In this document: positions 11,093-22,959 of the stretch, in pieces
Position numbering within the stretch: position 1 is the stretch's first letter
How the letters are laid out: each line of letters starts with the position of its first letter
Source: Mesotaenium endlicherianum
Taxonomy: Eukaryota > Streptophyta > Zygnematophyceae > Zygnematales > Mesotaeniaceae
Reading direction: 5' to 3'
DNA length: 58,615 nucleotides
Assembly (NCBI GenBank): GCA_009602735.1
Contig: WELA01007202.1
Span: forward strand, 398,472 to 457,086
The notes under the pieces: model-generated
The model's input: the letters and a program-made list of their open reading frames with translations, nothing else
Told to the model about the DNA's origin: nothing
The model's database searches: none
Position numbers and translations under genes: made by a program

Positions 11093-13057
11093 CAATCTAC
11101 TGACTGTGAGGATGCTAGAGATAGTGAGTCGTCCCTAGCTGCCCTCGTAGCAGGTATTATGGGTCTTGCTGAACTGGATTCACTATGCATGCCTGAGAAC
11201 CAGATAAAGGAGACCATCAGCAATATAGATCTTCAGAGAGTGCACACTCTGGATGATCTTGATCCACCTGATGTCCAACATTTCTTTGCTAAGTCAGGAG
11301 AATAATCCGAAAGTCAGGAAAAGACAGTCCCCCCTATCCTACTGCATTGCATGATTGCAGGTAGGAAGGTGAGGGCATTTGTTGACGGAGGGGCGTCTTA
11401 TACTTTCATCCATAAGGACTTAGTTAAGCGGCTAAGGTTGCCCACTGTCACCCAAGGGAATAGAAAAATATTCCTTGGAGATGCCTCAAGTATCTCGGGA
11501 GGAATTAGAATCAAGCCTATTGAGGTCCAGTAGGGTTCTGGCATTGCAGTTCTAGCTGAAACACTTACATTTGAGGTACTCAACACTGGCTTTTATAATC
11601 TCGTGCTAGGCAGGTCCTGGCTTAACAGACATCAAGCTGAAGTGTGTTGGAGCAGAGGTACAGTTAAAGTGAGAGGAGCCAGTGATGCGCAGACTAACTT
11701 GGCACCCACCAGTGCTCTTCCTCTTGTCCTGTATGGATGGCAAATGAAGGAAAAGAAGAGGCTTCCAGGAGGATGCAAATTGCTGAATGCAATAGAGTTC
11801 ATCGAAAGCTGGAACCAGAAGGAAGAGAGAATATTTTGTCTGCTGCTAAGAGAGGTACCTCCTCAACCTGAAGAAGTGGTTGAGAGAAAGGTAAGTCCTC
11901 CGGAGCACCCTACTGTTGCAAAAATTGTTGCTCAGTATACTGATGTTTTTAATATGCCTCCAGGACTATCTCCTAAGAGGGAAGTGGATCACAAGATTGA
12001 CTTATTACCTGGGAATCAGCCACCCTGGCAACGCACTTATGGCTTGTCGTATGTGGAGAGCGAAGAGTTGGTTTCACAGATTGCAGAGCTTGAGGAGAGT
12101 GGTTACATTTCTCGCAGTAGATCACCTTATGGCGCACCCATCCTCTTTGTTAAGAAAAAGGATGGGGGTATGCGGATGTGCGTTGATTACAGAGCTCTTA
12201 ACAGAATTACAGTAAAGAACAAGTATACTTTACCCAAAATCGAGGAGTTGCTTGATACCCTGTCTGGTGCTAAAGTGTTCAATAAGATAGATCTCAAGAG
12301 TGGTTATCATCAAATCAGAATTGCTGAGGGAGATGAACACAAGACTCCCTTCCGCACACGTTATGGACACTATGAGTTAACTCACCCTGAAGGGATTGAG
12401 AATCAGGTCTCCCTCCAGTTAACCCAGGAGTTTGCTGACACCCTGTCAGAAGTCCAACGGAACCTGCACAAAGCTCAAAAAAACCAACAAAAATATGCTA
12501 ATCAGCACCGTCGAGAACTAACATTTTCTAAGGGCGATTTGGTCAAATTGCATTCTCAGCACCTGTACCTACCTGATGTGGTCAAGAAAAAGCTTGGCCC
12601 TGTCTGGGTCGGTCCATATTCGGTGGTGCGCCGTGTCGGTCAGAATGCTTACAAACTGAACACGTCAACGGAATACAAGGGTCACCCAGTCTTTAATGTC
12701 TCCCTCCTAGAACCATATATTAAAGGTGACACACTGTTCACAAGTCGGTTACCTGTCCAACCGGGACCGGTCCCCGCTGTCCGGGATGGTGACCCTGAGG
12801 AATATGAGGTCGAGGAGATTTTAGACGCTCGCTCTGTCTGTCGATCATCTAAATATGTCATGAAATACCTGGTCAAATAGAAGGGTTACGATGCCTCTGG
12901 GGACACTTGGGAATTTAAAGACCAGCTGATTAATGCCAAAGGGGCGTTGAAACGGTTCCACCTTCGGGCGGCTGGCACCCCTCCCGAACTGTCATTTGAG
13001 TGGACATGGACAGGTGACAGGAGGTCTTGTCTCCATATAAGTCGGAGGGGAATGTGA
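11093..13057 (+). pseudogene. A2 protease-pol with RT/RNase H/integrase core deleted, ending in a chromodomain
   Basis: The frame contains a protease (VRAFVDGGASYTFIHKDLV), the pol linker ([13 protein letters not shown]) and the start of reverse transcriptase ([59 protein letters not shown]). At about 12380 it jumps from YGHYEL straight to HPEGI of the post-integrase region, losing the catalytic RT box, RNase H and integrase core. It then reads [21 protein letters not shown] and a chromodomain ([17 protein letters not shown]-stop-KGYD). The TAG at 12878 replaces the TGG seen in A1. TAA at 11303 replaces the CAA seen in A1. Confidence 0.85.
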
Positions 13058-13089
13058 CAGTTAGTGACAGATAGTGACAGTTGTGACAA
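13051..13089 (+). repeat. GTGACAG decamer array between pol and the extra ORF (A2)
   Basis: About four units of a 10-base period containing GTGACAG. The matching place in A1 (25331-25377) also has such an array. Confidence 0.8.
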
Positions 13090-13347
13090 GCAGCCCACCT
13101 TTAAAATTAAGTTGGAGGGAGTGTGTTCCATCTCGGGATCAGCCAGGCAAATTTTAATAACCATTCTACACACTCAACCTGCGCTCATACTCACTTTTTC
13201 TCTTTAACACAATTCTCTCTTATACTCACTCACACAAGGTACTACACACTAGGGACTTTCCCTACGACGTTCTTCTTCACCACGGGCACTCAGTATCGGC
13301 AAAGTATCGTGACTTGACTGACTGCATTGTGTTTGTGATTGAGCAGG

Positions 13348-14880
13348 ATGACTCAAAAATCGGAACTTAAGAGGAAGAGAAGAGCGGAAGAGGCACATGC
13401 AAAATTCTTGCAATTTCGTGGCGACATTGAATCATCCTCCATCTCCGCTCGGGAATCACAACGACTCCAACAACAGCGGGAGGCACAAAAGAAGAAGGAG
13501 GAGGAGGAACCGGCCAGACTGAGGCAGGAAGAACTGGACAAAAAAGCTGCAGAGGAGGCCAAGAAGGCAGAGGAGGAGAGGCAAGCTGAGGAGAGGCGGA
13601 AGCAGCAGGCTGAAGATGAGCAGAGGAGAATCAGCAGCTATCGCTACACAGTGCTGGGCAAGGGCTTTGATCTACTGGAGAAGGCCTTCAAGTATGCCCA
13701 GAGAAGTCGCAGTGAGTCCCAGAAGGACATCTTGCAGAGGGAAGGGGAGACATCCGAAAGCTTTGACAAGTATATAGAGGTCAGCACAGGGCTCCTCCTC
13801 TACCACGATTATGCCAGGATGGTAGGATGTACAGTCAGAGAGGCCAAGGCAATGGCCCAGGTAAATAGGGCAGGAGCTGTATCGATTCTAGGTGTCTGAA
13901 GGGAAGATAGGGTCATCAAGATGATCCCCATGGACGCGGACAACTTTAAGTACTCTACATCCCATAACAAGTTCAAGGCCATGTATAATGAGGTGGAGAG
14001 GAGGAGCTAGGAGTTCTTGGCTAGGGAAACCAGTCAGCTGGACTTCGCAGGGCACTGGTACCCATGTACTCTGAAAAGGACAGATCCTGTCTTTTTCCAA
14101 AAGCCCACCGATTGGCGGTGGATGACCATCAACATGAGGGACCAGCAGAATGACACGACAGGGGAGGAAGATTTCCTAACAGAGCTACAGGGGAACATTG
14201 TGTTGCCTCCTCACATTGCAGCTTGGGACCCAAGATTGGATGGAGTAAGGGACTGTATGAGTCAAGAAATGCAGCAGGACAGGAGCAGGGCCCGCGAGGC
14301 ATTCTCTAGAGGAATGCACGCGTATGCCAAATGGGCAAGCAAGAAGGGAGAGAAAGACCTGTATCCGTTCAGGACTCAACAGCCTCCACCAGCACCCAAA
14401 AGGGGAAGGTCGGTGGGGTACTCTTTTTCTCGGGCAGACCTGGAGCAGCTGCAAGAGGAGACCCCAGCAGTCTCAGAGGAGCCGGGGGAGGAAGAGGAGG
14501 AGTTAGAGGAAGAAGAGGAGGAAGACGAGGAAGAGGACACTAGCCTCGCTGTGACCCAGACACCTGCCACATCCCCTATACTAGAGGAGACTGGGTTGGC
14601 CAGGGCAGACACAGCTCTGCACCAGCTCGTTGAAGAGGAAGATATCACTTGGTTGGAGACTGCCAAGGGACAAAGGCAAGTTGCAGGCGCAGAGACCCAG
14701 TCAGACAGGGCAAACAGAAGGGCTGCCAGAGAAATAGCCAGAGGCCTGCCAGCATCTCCCTTGCAAAGAGGACATGTGCCCTTGGCTCATGTCATGCAAC
14801 ATCCTTCTGGGATGCCGGTATATGAACCTGTCAGTCTGACCGAGGTTAACCGAGGTCCTACCAACGTGCTTAACTCCTAG
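13348..14880 (+). pseudogene. Extra ORF (ORF3) of family A in env position, A2 copy
   Basis: It starts at ATG 13348, one base after a good acceptor-like TGATTGAGCAG, which suggests a spliced subgenomic RNA. One frame runs to 14880 with a TGA (13897) and a TAG (14008), both TGG in A1. The protein is not one I recognise. The first 100 residues are highly charged coiled-coil (runs of Glu/Lys/Arg/Gln). A conserved block follows: GFDLLEKAFKYAQRSRSES, GLLLYHDYARMVG, EFLARETSQLDFAGHWYPC, NIVLPPHIAAWDPRLDG. Then comes KRGRSVGYSFSR, a strongly acidic Glu tract (about 14480-14540) and GHVPLAHVMQHPSGMPVY. The C-terminus is lost at a deletion into the LTR; the last residues and the stop are LTR-encoded. 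No signal peptide is visible. Confidence 0.75.
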
Positions 14881-15220
14881 GTAGGCGGTGCTATCGCACT
14901 GGCCGTTGAACAGTAAACTCATTTCATGTACATGCCCTCGAATTCGGCATTCGGAAACAAGGCCAACTCTCTTGTACAGCTTACTGAGAGGGATTTGAAT
15001 CCAAGGCCAGAAGCCATTGATATGTCTCCTAGCCTTTCTTATGTGTGAGTTTCCTGATTGCATTATTGATTACTTCCATTTGACTTACGAGTATTGTCCA
15101 CTGCTAGTGTGTTGTCTTTTGTTGTTTAATCATTTGACAGTAAATACCATGAAGATTACTTGCTGATATAAAGATCTTCATTTATTGTTAATCGCCTATT
15201 TGGTAAGTTGATTCATTTCA
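14844..15220 (+). repeat. Truncated 3' LTR of A2
   Basis: It matches the 3' half of the family A LTR from ggttaaccgagg to TTGATTCATTTCA. The first 300-odd bases are missing, fused directly to ORF3. Confidence 0.85.
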
Positions 15221-15225
15221 GGTCC

Positions 15226-15622
15226 TCAACACTGGCTTTTTATGATCTCGTGCATGCTAGTCCTGGCTTAACAGACATTAAGCTGAAGTGTGTTGGAGCA
15301 GAGGTACAGTTAAAGTGAGAGGAGCCAGTGATGGGCAGACTAACTTGGCACCCACCACTGCTCTTCCTCTTGTCGTGTATGGATGGAAAATGAAGGAAAA
15401 GAAGAGGCTTCCAGGAGGATGCAAATTGCTGAGTGCAATGGAGTTCATCGAAAGCTGGAACCAGAAGGAAGACATAATGTTCTGTCTGCTGCTAAGAGAG
15501 GTACCTCCTTAACCTGAAGAAGTGGTTGAGATAAAGGTAAACCCTCCGGAGCACCCTACTGTTGCAAAAATTGTTGCTCAGTATATTGATGTATCTAACA
15601 TGCCTGCAGGATTGCCCCTTAA
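15226..15622 (+). pseudogene. A1 pol fragment (post-protease linker)
   Basis: It resumes A1 after A2 and matches 11580-11975 of A2: [48 protein letters not shown]. It breaks off right after GLPLK, at the left edge of pB1. Confidence 0.8.
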
Positions 15623-18359
15623 GTGATAGCTGACCAGTTGAGCCTGACAGCCAGTCCACAGACACATTTAGAGAGGAGTCTAGAGTGCCTAACACTTTAC
15701 AGTTTGGTCCTGTTGAGAGTTCTTTGAATGATAGTGGAGAGCCCTCTTCTCAAATCGAGAAGAGGAAGAGAGAAAGGCCGGCCAAAAGTAACAATATAGC
15801 AGCACCTGCAGGGAGAAGCAAGTTTAGATCAGCATAGATTGCATCAAACAGGAGAGACAAGAGAAAGTGCAAGGTCTTGGACTCTGACAGTGAAGCAGCC
15901 AGCGACAGTGAAGCAGCCAGCGACAGTGAAGCCTGCAGCAGCTCGGATTACGAGGAGGAGGAGGAGCACAACCTGCTTTTGAGCATGCATGAAGACCTGG
16001 AGGAAGATGGGAGCTCGGAGGAGTGGAACTGGAGGGCACCTGTCCCTGGTGAGAGCTACAATGACATGTTGCTCAAGCCCACAAGAGACCATCATCATGG
16101 TCTGCATGGCATTTCTACAAAACTTTTAGAGGTCTATCTCCATTTGGTGTTCTTTGTCTTCTCAGCCTATATGGTTCTTTGAACAGTTAGCAAAGGAGAC
16201 AAATGCTTATGCTGCTTTGCACCAGGCTAAGGGTTGGATACCTTGCACTACTACTGAGATTGTCATCTTCCATGGCTTATGCAGGGCTATGGGCTTGCAT
16301 GCCCGTCCTAGTCTCAAGTGTTATTGGAAGTGCTTATTGAGAGGGCCCATTACACTTCCTAGCTTTGGCCGGTTCATGTCTAGAAACAGGTTCAAAGAAA
16401 TTAGAAGGTACTTTCATGTGAAAGATAATCAGAATAGAAAGTGTTTTCCTCCTAACTCTAGAGAGTACAAGCTATGGCAGTTGAAGCCTTTCACTGACCT
16501 TGTCTTGAGTACATTTAGGAAGTATTATAGTCCAGGAGAGACTTTGACAATTGATGAGAGAACCATTCCTATTAGGAATAGGCAGTGTCGTATTAGAACA
16601 TACAACCCGCGCAAACCTTACAAGTATGATATTGAAGTCTTTATTGTATGTGATGCTATCACATATTTTTGTTATGCATTCATCATATATGACAGAGTTG
16701 AGAGAGATGGCTTGAAGAGTGATGTGGTTACAGACCTTGTAGCAATTCTCCCTGTTGGTAGATTGTTCACTCTTGTTATAGATAGAAGATTCACCTCTCC
16801 TAACTTGTTTCAACAATTAGCTAGACTTGGTCATGGTGCTACAGGCACAGTAACTACTAATAGAAAGAACTATCCGGCTAACGATGTGTGGATGAAGCCT
16901 AACAATCATCCTAAGGGTCATTGTAAGGCTGTCATAAATGAGAATTCTCCTATGATAGCATGCACGTGGCAGGACAAGAAACCTTGTGCTTTTCTTTCTA
17001 CAGCTGCAGGATTAGCCCCTACTACACAGATTAGGCGTAATGGGAAAGGTAAGCTTGTCATCCCCGCTCCTCAATTGGTAGTGCATTATAATTTGTACAA
17101 GGATGTTGTGGACCAGTACAATGGTTTGTGTCTAAAGAGGAACTATAGTGCGGAGAGGGTATTTGTCAACAGAAAGTGGTGGCATCGAGCATATTGGGGT
17201 ATTTGGAATGGCTTGCTAGCAAAAGTTTTCATTATGCTAAAGATGGACAATGATGCAGCTGATAGGTATGAGACGTACTTAGATATCATGGACGAGATGT
17301 GTTCATTTCAGCATCCTAACGAGGCCGGCCCTCCTAGAGCCGTAACACGGATTAATACTGCTCTACCTTCTCATGGAGGTAGATTTACCCATAGGCACTT
17401 TCCTTCTAAGATTCCTGATGAGAAGTATGAGTATTGTAAGGTGTGTGCTGCTGGTCTTCACGGCCAACGTAGCTCAGGGAAGAGGCCGACGAAGACGAAG
17501 TACAAGTGTTTCCATTGCGACGTTTCCTTGTGTGCAGCACGTTGCTTTCAAGTGTACCACACTAATAGAGCTATAGAGCACCTAGATGTAGAACCTAGGA
17601 AGGAGGCTAGGCAGAATTAGGGCTTCTGACGATTTTGTAAGACTCGCGTATATTTTCCTATTGTTCACGTTTGACGTTGTATGCAATATGTAGTATATGC
17701 CATGTGTACGTGAGTGTTAATGGGTGTCTGCATTGACAGTTGAATTTAGAATTTTCATTACCATGGATTATAAGCATTATTTCATGTGTTATTTGGGAGA
17801 AAAAGAGTTTTTGGACATTATTAATGTATTATTTTAATTAAAAATAAAAAAATACCAGTGGGGAGACAAGATTATATTAGTGTTGTGTATAAAGCATCTT
17901 GACCAAAAATGTGATGAATTGCTCAAAAAGAATGTTTATGTACTTGACACTATTTGAGATCAAAATGCACCTGAGAAAAAAAGGCGCTCCTATGTGGGTG
18001 AATGTCCTTGGATAGTTGTATGTTTGTCAATACTTCTCATGTCAGCCCAATATTTGAGGTACTCACTCATGATATGATAGGGCAGTCGTGGTCTAAATCC
18101 CAAGCCCTCAAGTATTGGCAATTACAAGATACAATGCCTCAAAGTTGGAGAAATATCGCACGCTTATTTCAGCATTCTTAAATGCCAATTAAATCCTTAA
18201 TAATTATTAAATAATAAATATAAAAAGTACAGAACCAGAAACCTTATGATCTGTACTTCTCAAAAAGCTCCATTGGACTTGTATTGTGAGCTACATAAAT
18301 TCTCAAACATGTGCTCAAAACGCACCCAAAAAATGTCAGTTCCACTGGGCCATCTAGTG
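15623..18359 (+). mobile_element. piggyBac-like element pB1 (right end intact, left end lost)
   Basis: The right end reads ...CATCTAGTG followed by ATAACAGAATTACAG. In A2 the same host site is CTTAACAGAATTACAG, so the target was TTAA, now ATAA. CACTAG (read inward) matches the ends of pB2 and pB3. On the left no such terminus is found, and about 215 bases of A1 host sequence are missing, so a deletion removed the left inverted repeat. 17621-18340 is AT-rich and has no other gene. Confidence 0.75.
15877..17620 (+). CDS. piggyBac-like transposase with complete DDD triad (pB1)
   Basis: PiggyBac transposases cut and paste at TTAA by a DDE/D RNase H-like domain. An acidic N-terminal part (15877-16048) has three tandem SDSEAA units and ends in NWRAPVPGE. 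The core frame runs unbroken from about 16166 (after TTCTCAG, probably an acceptor) to TAG at 17618. Catalytic aspartates are visible in TIDERTIP (codon 16553), VIDRRFTSPNLF (16781) and VVDQYNGL (17111); spacing 76 and 110 residues is close to that of the moth enzyme. KWWHRAYWG follows, then a C-terminal Cys-rich zinc domain (CKVCAAG, YKCFHCDVSLCAARCF). The link between the N-terminal exon and the core does not phase cleanly with the best donor (GGTGAGAG at 16048), so it may be frameshifted. With one terminus missing the gene is stranded, though its core is open. Confidence 0.85.
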
Positions 18360-18363
18360 ATAA

Positions 18364-18767
18364 CAGAATTACAGTAAATGCTTTACTCTATGCTTTATTC
18401 AAAATTGAGGATTTGCTTGATACCCCGCCTAGTGCTAAAGTGTTCAGTAAGATAGATCTCAAAAGTGATTATCATCAAATCAGAATTGCTGAGGGAGATG
18501 AGCACAAGACTGCCTTCCGCACAAGTTATGGACACTATGAGTTTAATGCGATGCCATTTGGACTGACTAATGCTTCTGCAACCTTTATGGGTGCTATGAA
18601 TGACATTTTCAGGCCTTACTTGGATAAGCTTGTGCAAGTCTTCTTGGATGATATTCTAATTCTCTCTAAAAATGAGACTCAGCATGCTGAGCATTTGAGG
18701 ACAGTAATGGACATTCCAAGAAATAATAAGTTATATACTAAATTAAGCAATTTTGATTTCTTTATTA
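18364..18767 (+). pseudogene. A1 reverse transcriptase fragment
   Basis: It has [37 protein letters not shown] and the catalytic box [11 protein letters not shown]. It is interrupted by pB2 after LSNFDFFII. Confidence 0.85.
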
Positions 18768-18771
18768 TTAG

Positions 18772-20857
18772 ATTTACTGTCTATAGGACCAAAACGGACA
18801 CCTCAACAGCCTGTCTTTAAATGCTTATATCAAAATCAATGCTTATGTGGTACATAAGAGCCATATAAATATTGAATCTACTTTGAGTAAGCAATCTGGC
18901 ATTGTACTTTTGTTGACTTTTTCGGGATTTTTTAGTGTACTTTCTTGTACTACAAGGAAAACACACGTGTGAGGTCCCACAGGTACATTTTTTCTCAGCA
19001 CAATATCCGGAAAAGTACAACTTATTTTTAGGTCCTGATTTTTCCAGCATTTATCCTGATGTAAGGAGGACGGTGCACTATACAGATAAACAATTTATTT
19101 AGTATCCTAGCTGCTACACCAGCCCAATGGTTGGGACCCAAATTGGTCCCATAAGGAATCCAGAAAATGCATCATGCAGATTTATTGTTTGGTGCATAAG
19201 TTTTACAATTCTTAATGGAAATCATTGAAATATGTTCAGGCATGCTTAGAATACCTGACACAAGCACTATGAAACATGAAATCACCAAAATTATGTAATG
19301 CAAAAATTATGAGTCTTGTCATATATAGGCTCCATGGCCGACGCGTCGGAAGTTCTGGCATATGGCAGATGGTGTGAGCAAAAAAAATTTAGTCTTAGAG
19401 TTACGCACCTTTTATCTATGCTACTGTTCAGGAGCGCCAGTGGGCAACCTCTTCCTATCACAATCTAGATACTCTATGTTTCTGGTAGTGTGAAAAACTT
19501 CAAAGCAAAGAGTGGGATGTAAGGCAACGTTACAAGGTATACACATGAACTGGCACCTCTTCTTCCTTGCTGCAGCTCCTGAGTCAAAGTACTTAGTACT
19601 ACACACCACACAGCTTGCCCTTTTTCCTTTCTTCACCTCGTCAAGAAAGTGCCTCCCAGTCCACCTCTGCTCTCCAACAGCTCCTGCTCCACTTGACCTG
19701 GTCTGCTTGTCGCGAGGATGTACCCACATCAACATCTTCCTCACTAGTTGCAACATGAACAAGTATCTGTCAGCACCAGGGTGGGCCAGCCAAGGTGGAA
19801 CTTCACCTTCAGCAGCAGGCCTCCAACAGTACTCCTCTTTGTTGGCAGGCTCCTCAACTTCTTCTTCTTCAGCAGCTGCAGGCACCATTGGCTCTTCTTC
19901 AGACTCCAGCTGCGTGTTTGAGCTGTACTCCTCTTCATTGAAGTGCCTGTTCTTCTTCTTGCTGTTGCCCTCCTCTTAACAATCTCCCTTGCCACTACCA
20001 CCCTGTTCCTTCTCTCTTCCCTGTTAGCAGGCACCCTATTAGCAGGCACAGACATGTCTGGTCCTGTCTGTTTTGATGGTCTCCCTCTTTTTTGTGTTGA
20101 CACTACCGGTTCTAAGCCTGTTTTTAGCTCTTCCTCTGTGTTTGTTGTATCTGCTACTGGTATGGGAGTATCTTCAGGTTTGGGAGATGTGTTTACAATG
20201 CTAGGAGTAACTTCAATTGCATGAGAAGTAGGAAGCTGTGAAAGTGGGTCCGAAGAGGCCTCAACTCTAACAACTCCGTCATATGGGCAAAACCAACAAA
20301 ATTCGGGGATAGAAGGCATGTATTGTAGTATTTGTCTGCGTCCCCATGTTTCGTACTCTCTATCGTAGCCAAAATAGATCTTGTACTTAGTTTCTTTGGT
20401 CTTATGCACCTCTTCCTCTAAAATTCCGACCAAAAAAAACTCTTTGTAGTGCTCTCCAAACTCTTGTGCTGCCCAAGTTTCACCCCAAATCTTACTAGGT
20501 GTTATCTTAGTGCCTACGGCTACCGGGGGGCCTGTAGACGAAGAAGCGGTGTCAGCCATGGCTTCTGTAGCATGCAAAGCGAAAGAAATGACAGATAGGA
20601 AGAGGCCTGTTCGAAGGTCAAAATCAAAATAGAAAGTGACCTCTTCGTGGCTGGCAAACTTCTATAACTTCGTCATATATTGGCCGTTATGGCTAAAACT
20701 AATTTGCCGGAGGAGTTTGAGTTATGACACATCCAATGAGCCTTTTTTAAGACAATTTTGCTTAAGAAAAAGTAGGCTAAGGGGGTGTAGAATTTTGCCT
20801 AGTTATGGGACATAATTTGGTTCCAGAACCAAAATAGGTACCACAGGATAGCTAGTG
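18772..20857 (-). mobile_element. piggyBac-like element pB2, internally deleted, with TTAG duplications
   Basis: TTAG flanks both sides (18768-18771 and 20858-20861). Without the insert the host frame runs from FDFFIIR into ESI and LGHIVSKEDM. The right terminus read inward is CACTAGCTATCCTG; the left is a diverged ATTTACTGTCTATAGG. The target word is TTAG rather than the usual TTAA. Confidence 0.7.
19421..20559 (-). pseudogene. pB2 transposase remnant: N-terminal domain fused to C-terminal zinc domain
   Basis: From ATG at 20559 comes a conserved N-terminal domain (IWGETWAAQEFGEHYKEFFL, WGRRQILQYMPSIPE) shared with pB3, then an AT-hook-like KRGRPSK and a basic stretch. A frameshift near 19980 leads into an acidic tract and EEYCWRPAAEGEVPP, the counterpart of the pB1 pre-core segment. 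It jumps directly to HPGADRYLFMLQLV and the Cys-rich domain (CVVCSTKYFD, CNVALHPTLCFEVFH). All three catalytic aspartates are deleted. The N-terminal domain may be chromo- or Tudor-like; that is a guess. Confidence 0.75.
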
Positions 20858-20861
20858 TTAG

Positions 20862-21112
20862 GGAGAGTATTTAAATCTTAGGACACATTGTCAGTAAGGA
20901 AGACATGAGTGTGAATCCTAAAAAAGTCCAGATCATAAAGGACTGGTTAGTACCACAGTCTGTCTCGGAAGTTAGATCCTTCCTTGGATTGGCTAACTAT
21001 TATAGGAAATTTATTGAGTATTATTCCACAAAGGCCAGTAAACTGACTGACCTTATTAAAAAGAACATAGGGTATGTGTGGGGGGAAGAGCAGCAAGCTG
21101 CCTTCTAAACCC
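20862..21112 (+). pseudogene. A1 RT thumb/connection fragment
   Basis: It reads LGHIVSKEDMSVNPKKVQII, then VRSFLGLANYYRKFIEYYS and WGEEQQAAF. It is interrupted by pB3 at TTAA. Confidence 0.85.
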
Positions 21113-21794
21113 TTAACACTAGGTCTCCCAAGGAAAAGACCATATATGGTCCAATAATGCACCCCCTAAGTCACACTATATTGAAATAACCACTGAAGCT
21201 ATGACTATGTGTGATAGACCATTAGAGAGCTTACATCACAAAGTATTGCACTGGCCATGTGGCCCGCAATTTTCGGAAAGGTAAGGTGTACTTTCCGTAC
21301 AAGGTGTGTACGGTAACAAGAAACGAGCAAATAGGGCCAACTTTACCTTCACACACTATGAATTTGGATTTGAACCAGTAGTTGTTGATTTAATCTGGGG
21401 TAGGCATGTGTCTTACCTATCATATGAAACAGATTTCACTTCATTCTAATCAGTAGCTTTGTGAAGGCACACTCTGTACTTAGTGGACCATATGGGGTCC
21501 GGGTATTTTTCGTACTTTTTAGTGCCTCATGCACCAAAGCATCACAGTTAATAATTCATAATTTATTCTTTGCACATGCAAATAGTAATCTATAAAGTGG
21601 AGCTTGAAAGTAAGGTCTTACTTTACTTACAAAAAAATATTCATATATAAAATATTGAATTAAAATAATTAAAAATAAATTATTAGTTGCAAAATGTTGC
21701 AGAATCGACAGCATTGCACACATGAAGCTGAATTGTTTATGGAGCACAATGTCTTTCATATATGTTTCAGTTGCAGTTCCTCTGCTCTACAATC

Positions 21795-22959
21795 CTACTT
21801 CTTACTGCTACTCAGCTTGTAGGGGCCACTATCTACATGTGCTATGTGCCTGTTGGTATGGTACTCCTCAAAGCAAGGCGCGGGGCAAAGCGCTACTCCA
21901 CACGTTGCGCACCAATAGCTAGGCCTCACCTTACTCTTCTCATGGCCTAGGTCATACAACTTGCTCTTGCACACTACACATCCTGGTCTAGAGCCTCCTG
22001 GAAGGTGCTTAGGGAAGTGTCTCCCTAGGAACCTGTCAATCCCAGCCCGCCCCGCACTCCAGCGAAAGCGCCTCCCCTTATGTGGATCATGGAAGTCTGT
22101 CATCTCCGCTACAACATCTAACATGAAGGGATACCTGTCACTCTCAGGATGGGCCAGGTTGTAGAGGATGTAGGCATCGGCCAGGGCAGCATCAAATAGA
22201 CCCCAATATAGTTTGTGCCACCACTTTAAGCTCACAGCAGAAGTCTCGACAAAGAACTTATCTCTCACACAGAGCTTGTAAAATTGATCAACAGCGTCTT
22301 TGTGTGTTTTGTAGTGCACCACAATGTTTGGAGAAGTTATGGTTAAGGAGAAATTATGGTTATGGAGCAGTTGCCCTTCTCCTCCTCTTCCTTTTCTCAT
22401 TTTTAACAGTAGGAACAATGAGCATCAGCTGCTTACCTCTTCCGGTGTCAGGCCTGCCCCTCTTCCTCATAATATCCTCCTCCTCCTCCTCCTCCTCCTC
22501 CTCTTCCTCCTCATCCTCCTTATCCTCCTCATCCTCCTTATCCTCCTCACCATCACTAGACCTTGGCTGTTAGTCATCATTTGGATCTTGGGAGGACGAA
22601 ATTAGACTGTGACCCTCATTCTCCCTCGAATTTGAAAGCAAAGAGGCCCTTGAGGAAACCAAGCCAAAACGAACTACATGCGGCTCGAAATAAAACCAGG
22701 ACTCTTCAGGCACTGTAGATAGGTACTGCCTGACCTGCCATGCCTCCCATTGCTTCTTTTCTTTGTCATACAACACTTCTATGAGCCATGAGTTTTCCTT
22801 TTTAGTCCTCACAACCTCTTTTCTCACAATTCCGACTAAGAAAAACTCTATGTAATACTGTCCAAATGTCTTTTTCGCCCATGCATCTCTCCAGAAGGTG
22901 GCAGGGATGAATAGTTTACCACCCACAACTATTTTTGGCGCATTTGAAGAAGAAGTCAT
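21795..22959 (-). pseudogene. pB3 transposase remnant: N-terminal domain plus last third
   Basis: The N-terminal part starts at ATG 22959: FWRDAWAKKTFGQYYIEFFL, WEAWQVRQYLSTVPEESW. It stops at TAA 22570, but the frame continues through an acidic Glu/Asp repeat (the TCC run at 22475-22550) to the AT-hook-like RKRGRP. The catalytic core is missing. The sequence resumes at PNIVVHYKTHKDAVDQFYKL, which retains only the third aspartate, then KWWHKLYWGLFDAALADAYI and the zinc domain (CVVCKSKLYD, YWCATCGVALCPAPCFEEYH), ending at 21795. Confidence 0.8.
22475..22550. repeat. (TCC)n / TCCTCATCC microsatellite encoding the acidic tract of pB3
   Basis: A nearly pure TCC run, then alternating TCCTCA/TCCTTA units. 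On the minus strand it encodes Glu/Asp repeats of the transposase remnant. Confidence 0.85.

Larger units (their letters stand above)
8990..15220 (+). mobile_element. Gypsy element A2, nested in A1
   Basis: Order: 5' LTR 8990-9578, PBS, gag, protease-pol with a large internal deletion, extra ORF, and a truncated 3' LTR (14844-15220). A1 sequence is interrupted at ...ttgaggtac (ending 8989) and resumes at ggtcctcaacactgg (15221). The 5-base flanks ggtac (8985-8989) and ggtcc (15221-15225) are a target duplication with one difference. Confidence 0.85.

Noticed and set aside
15619..15622. TTAA as the left target duplication of pB1
   Set aside because: No CACTAG terminus follows and about 215 bases of A1 are missing; the real target TTAA corresponds to ATAA at the right end. 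The TTAA here is coincidental.
17640..18350. Separate gene in the AT-rich part after the pB1 transposase
   Set aside because: No long frame or motif; it is the 3' non-coding part of pB1.
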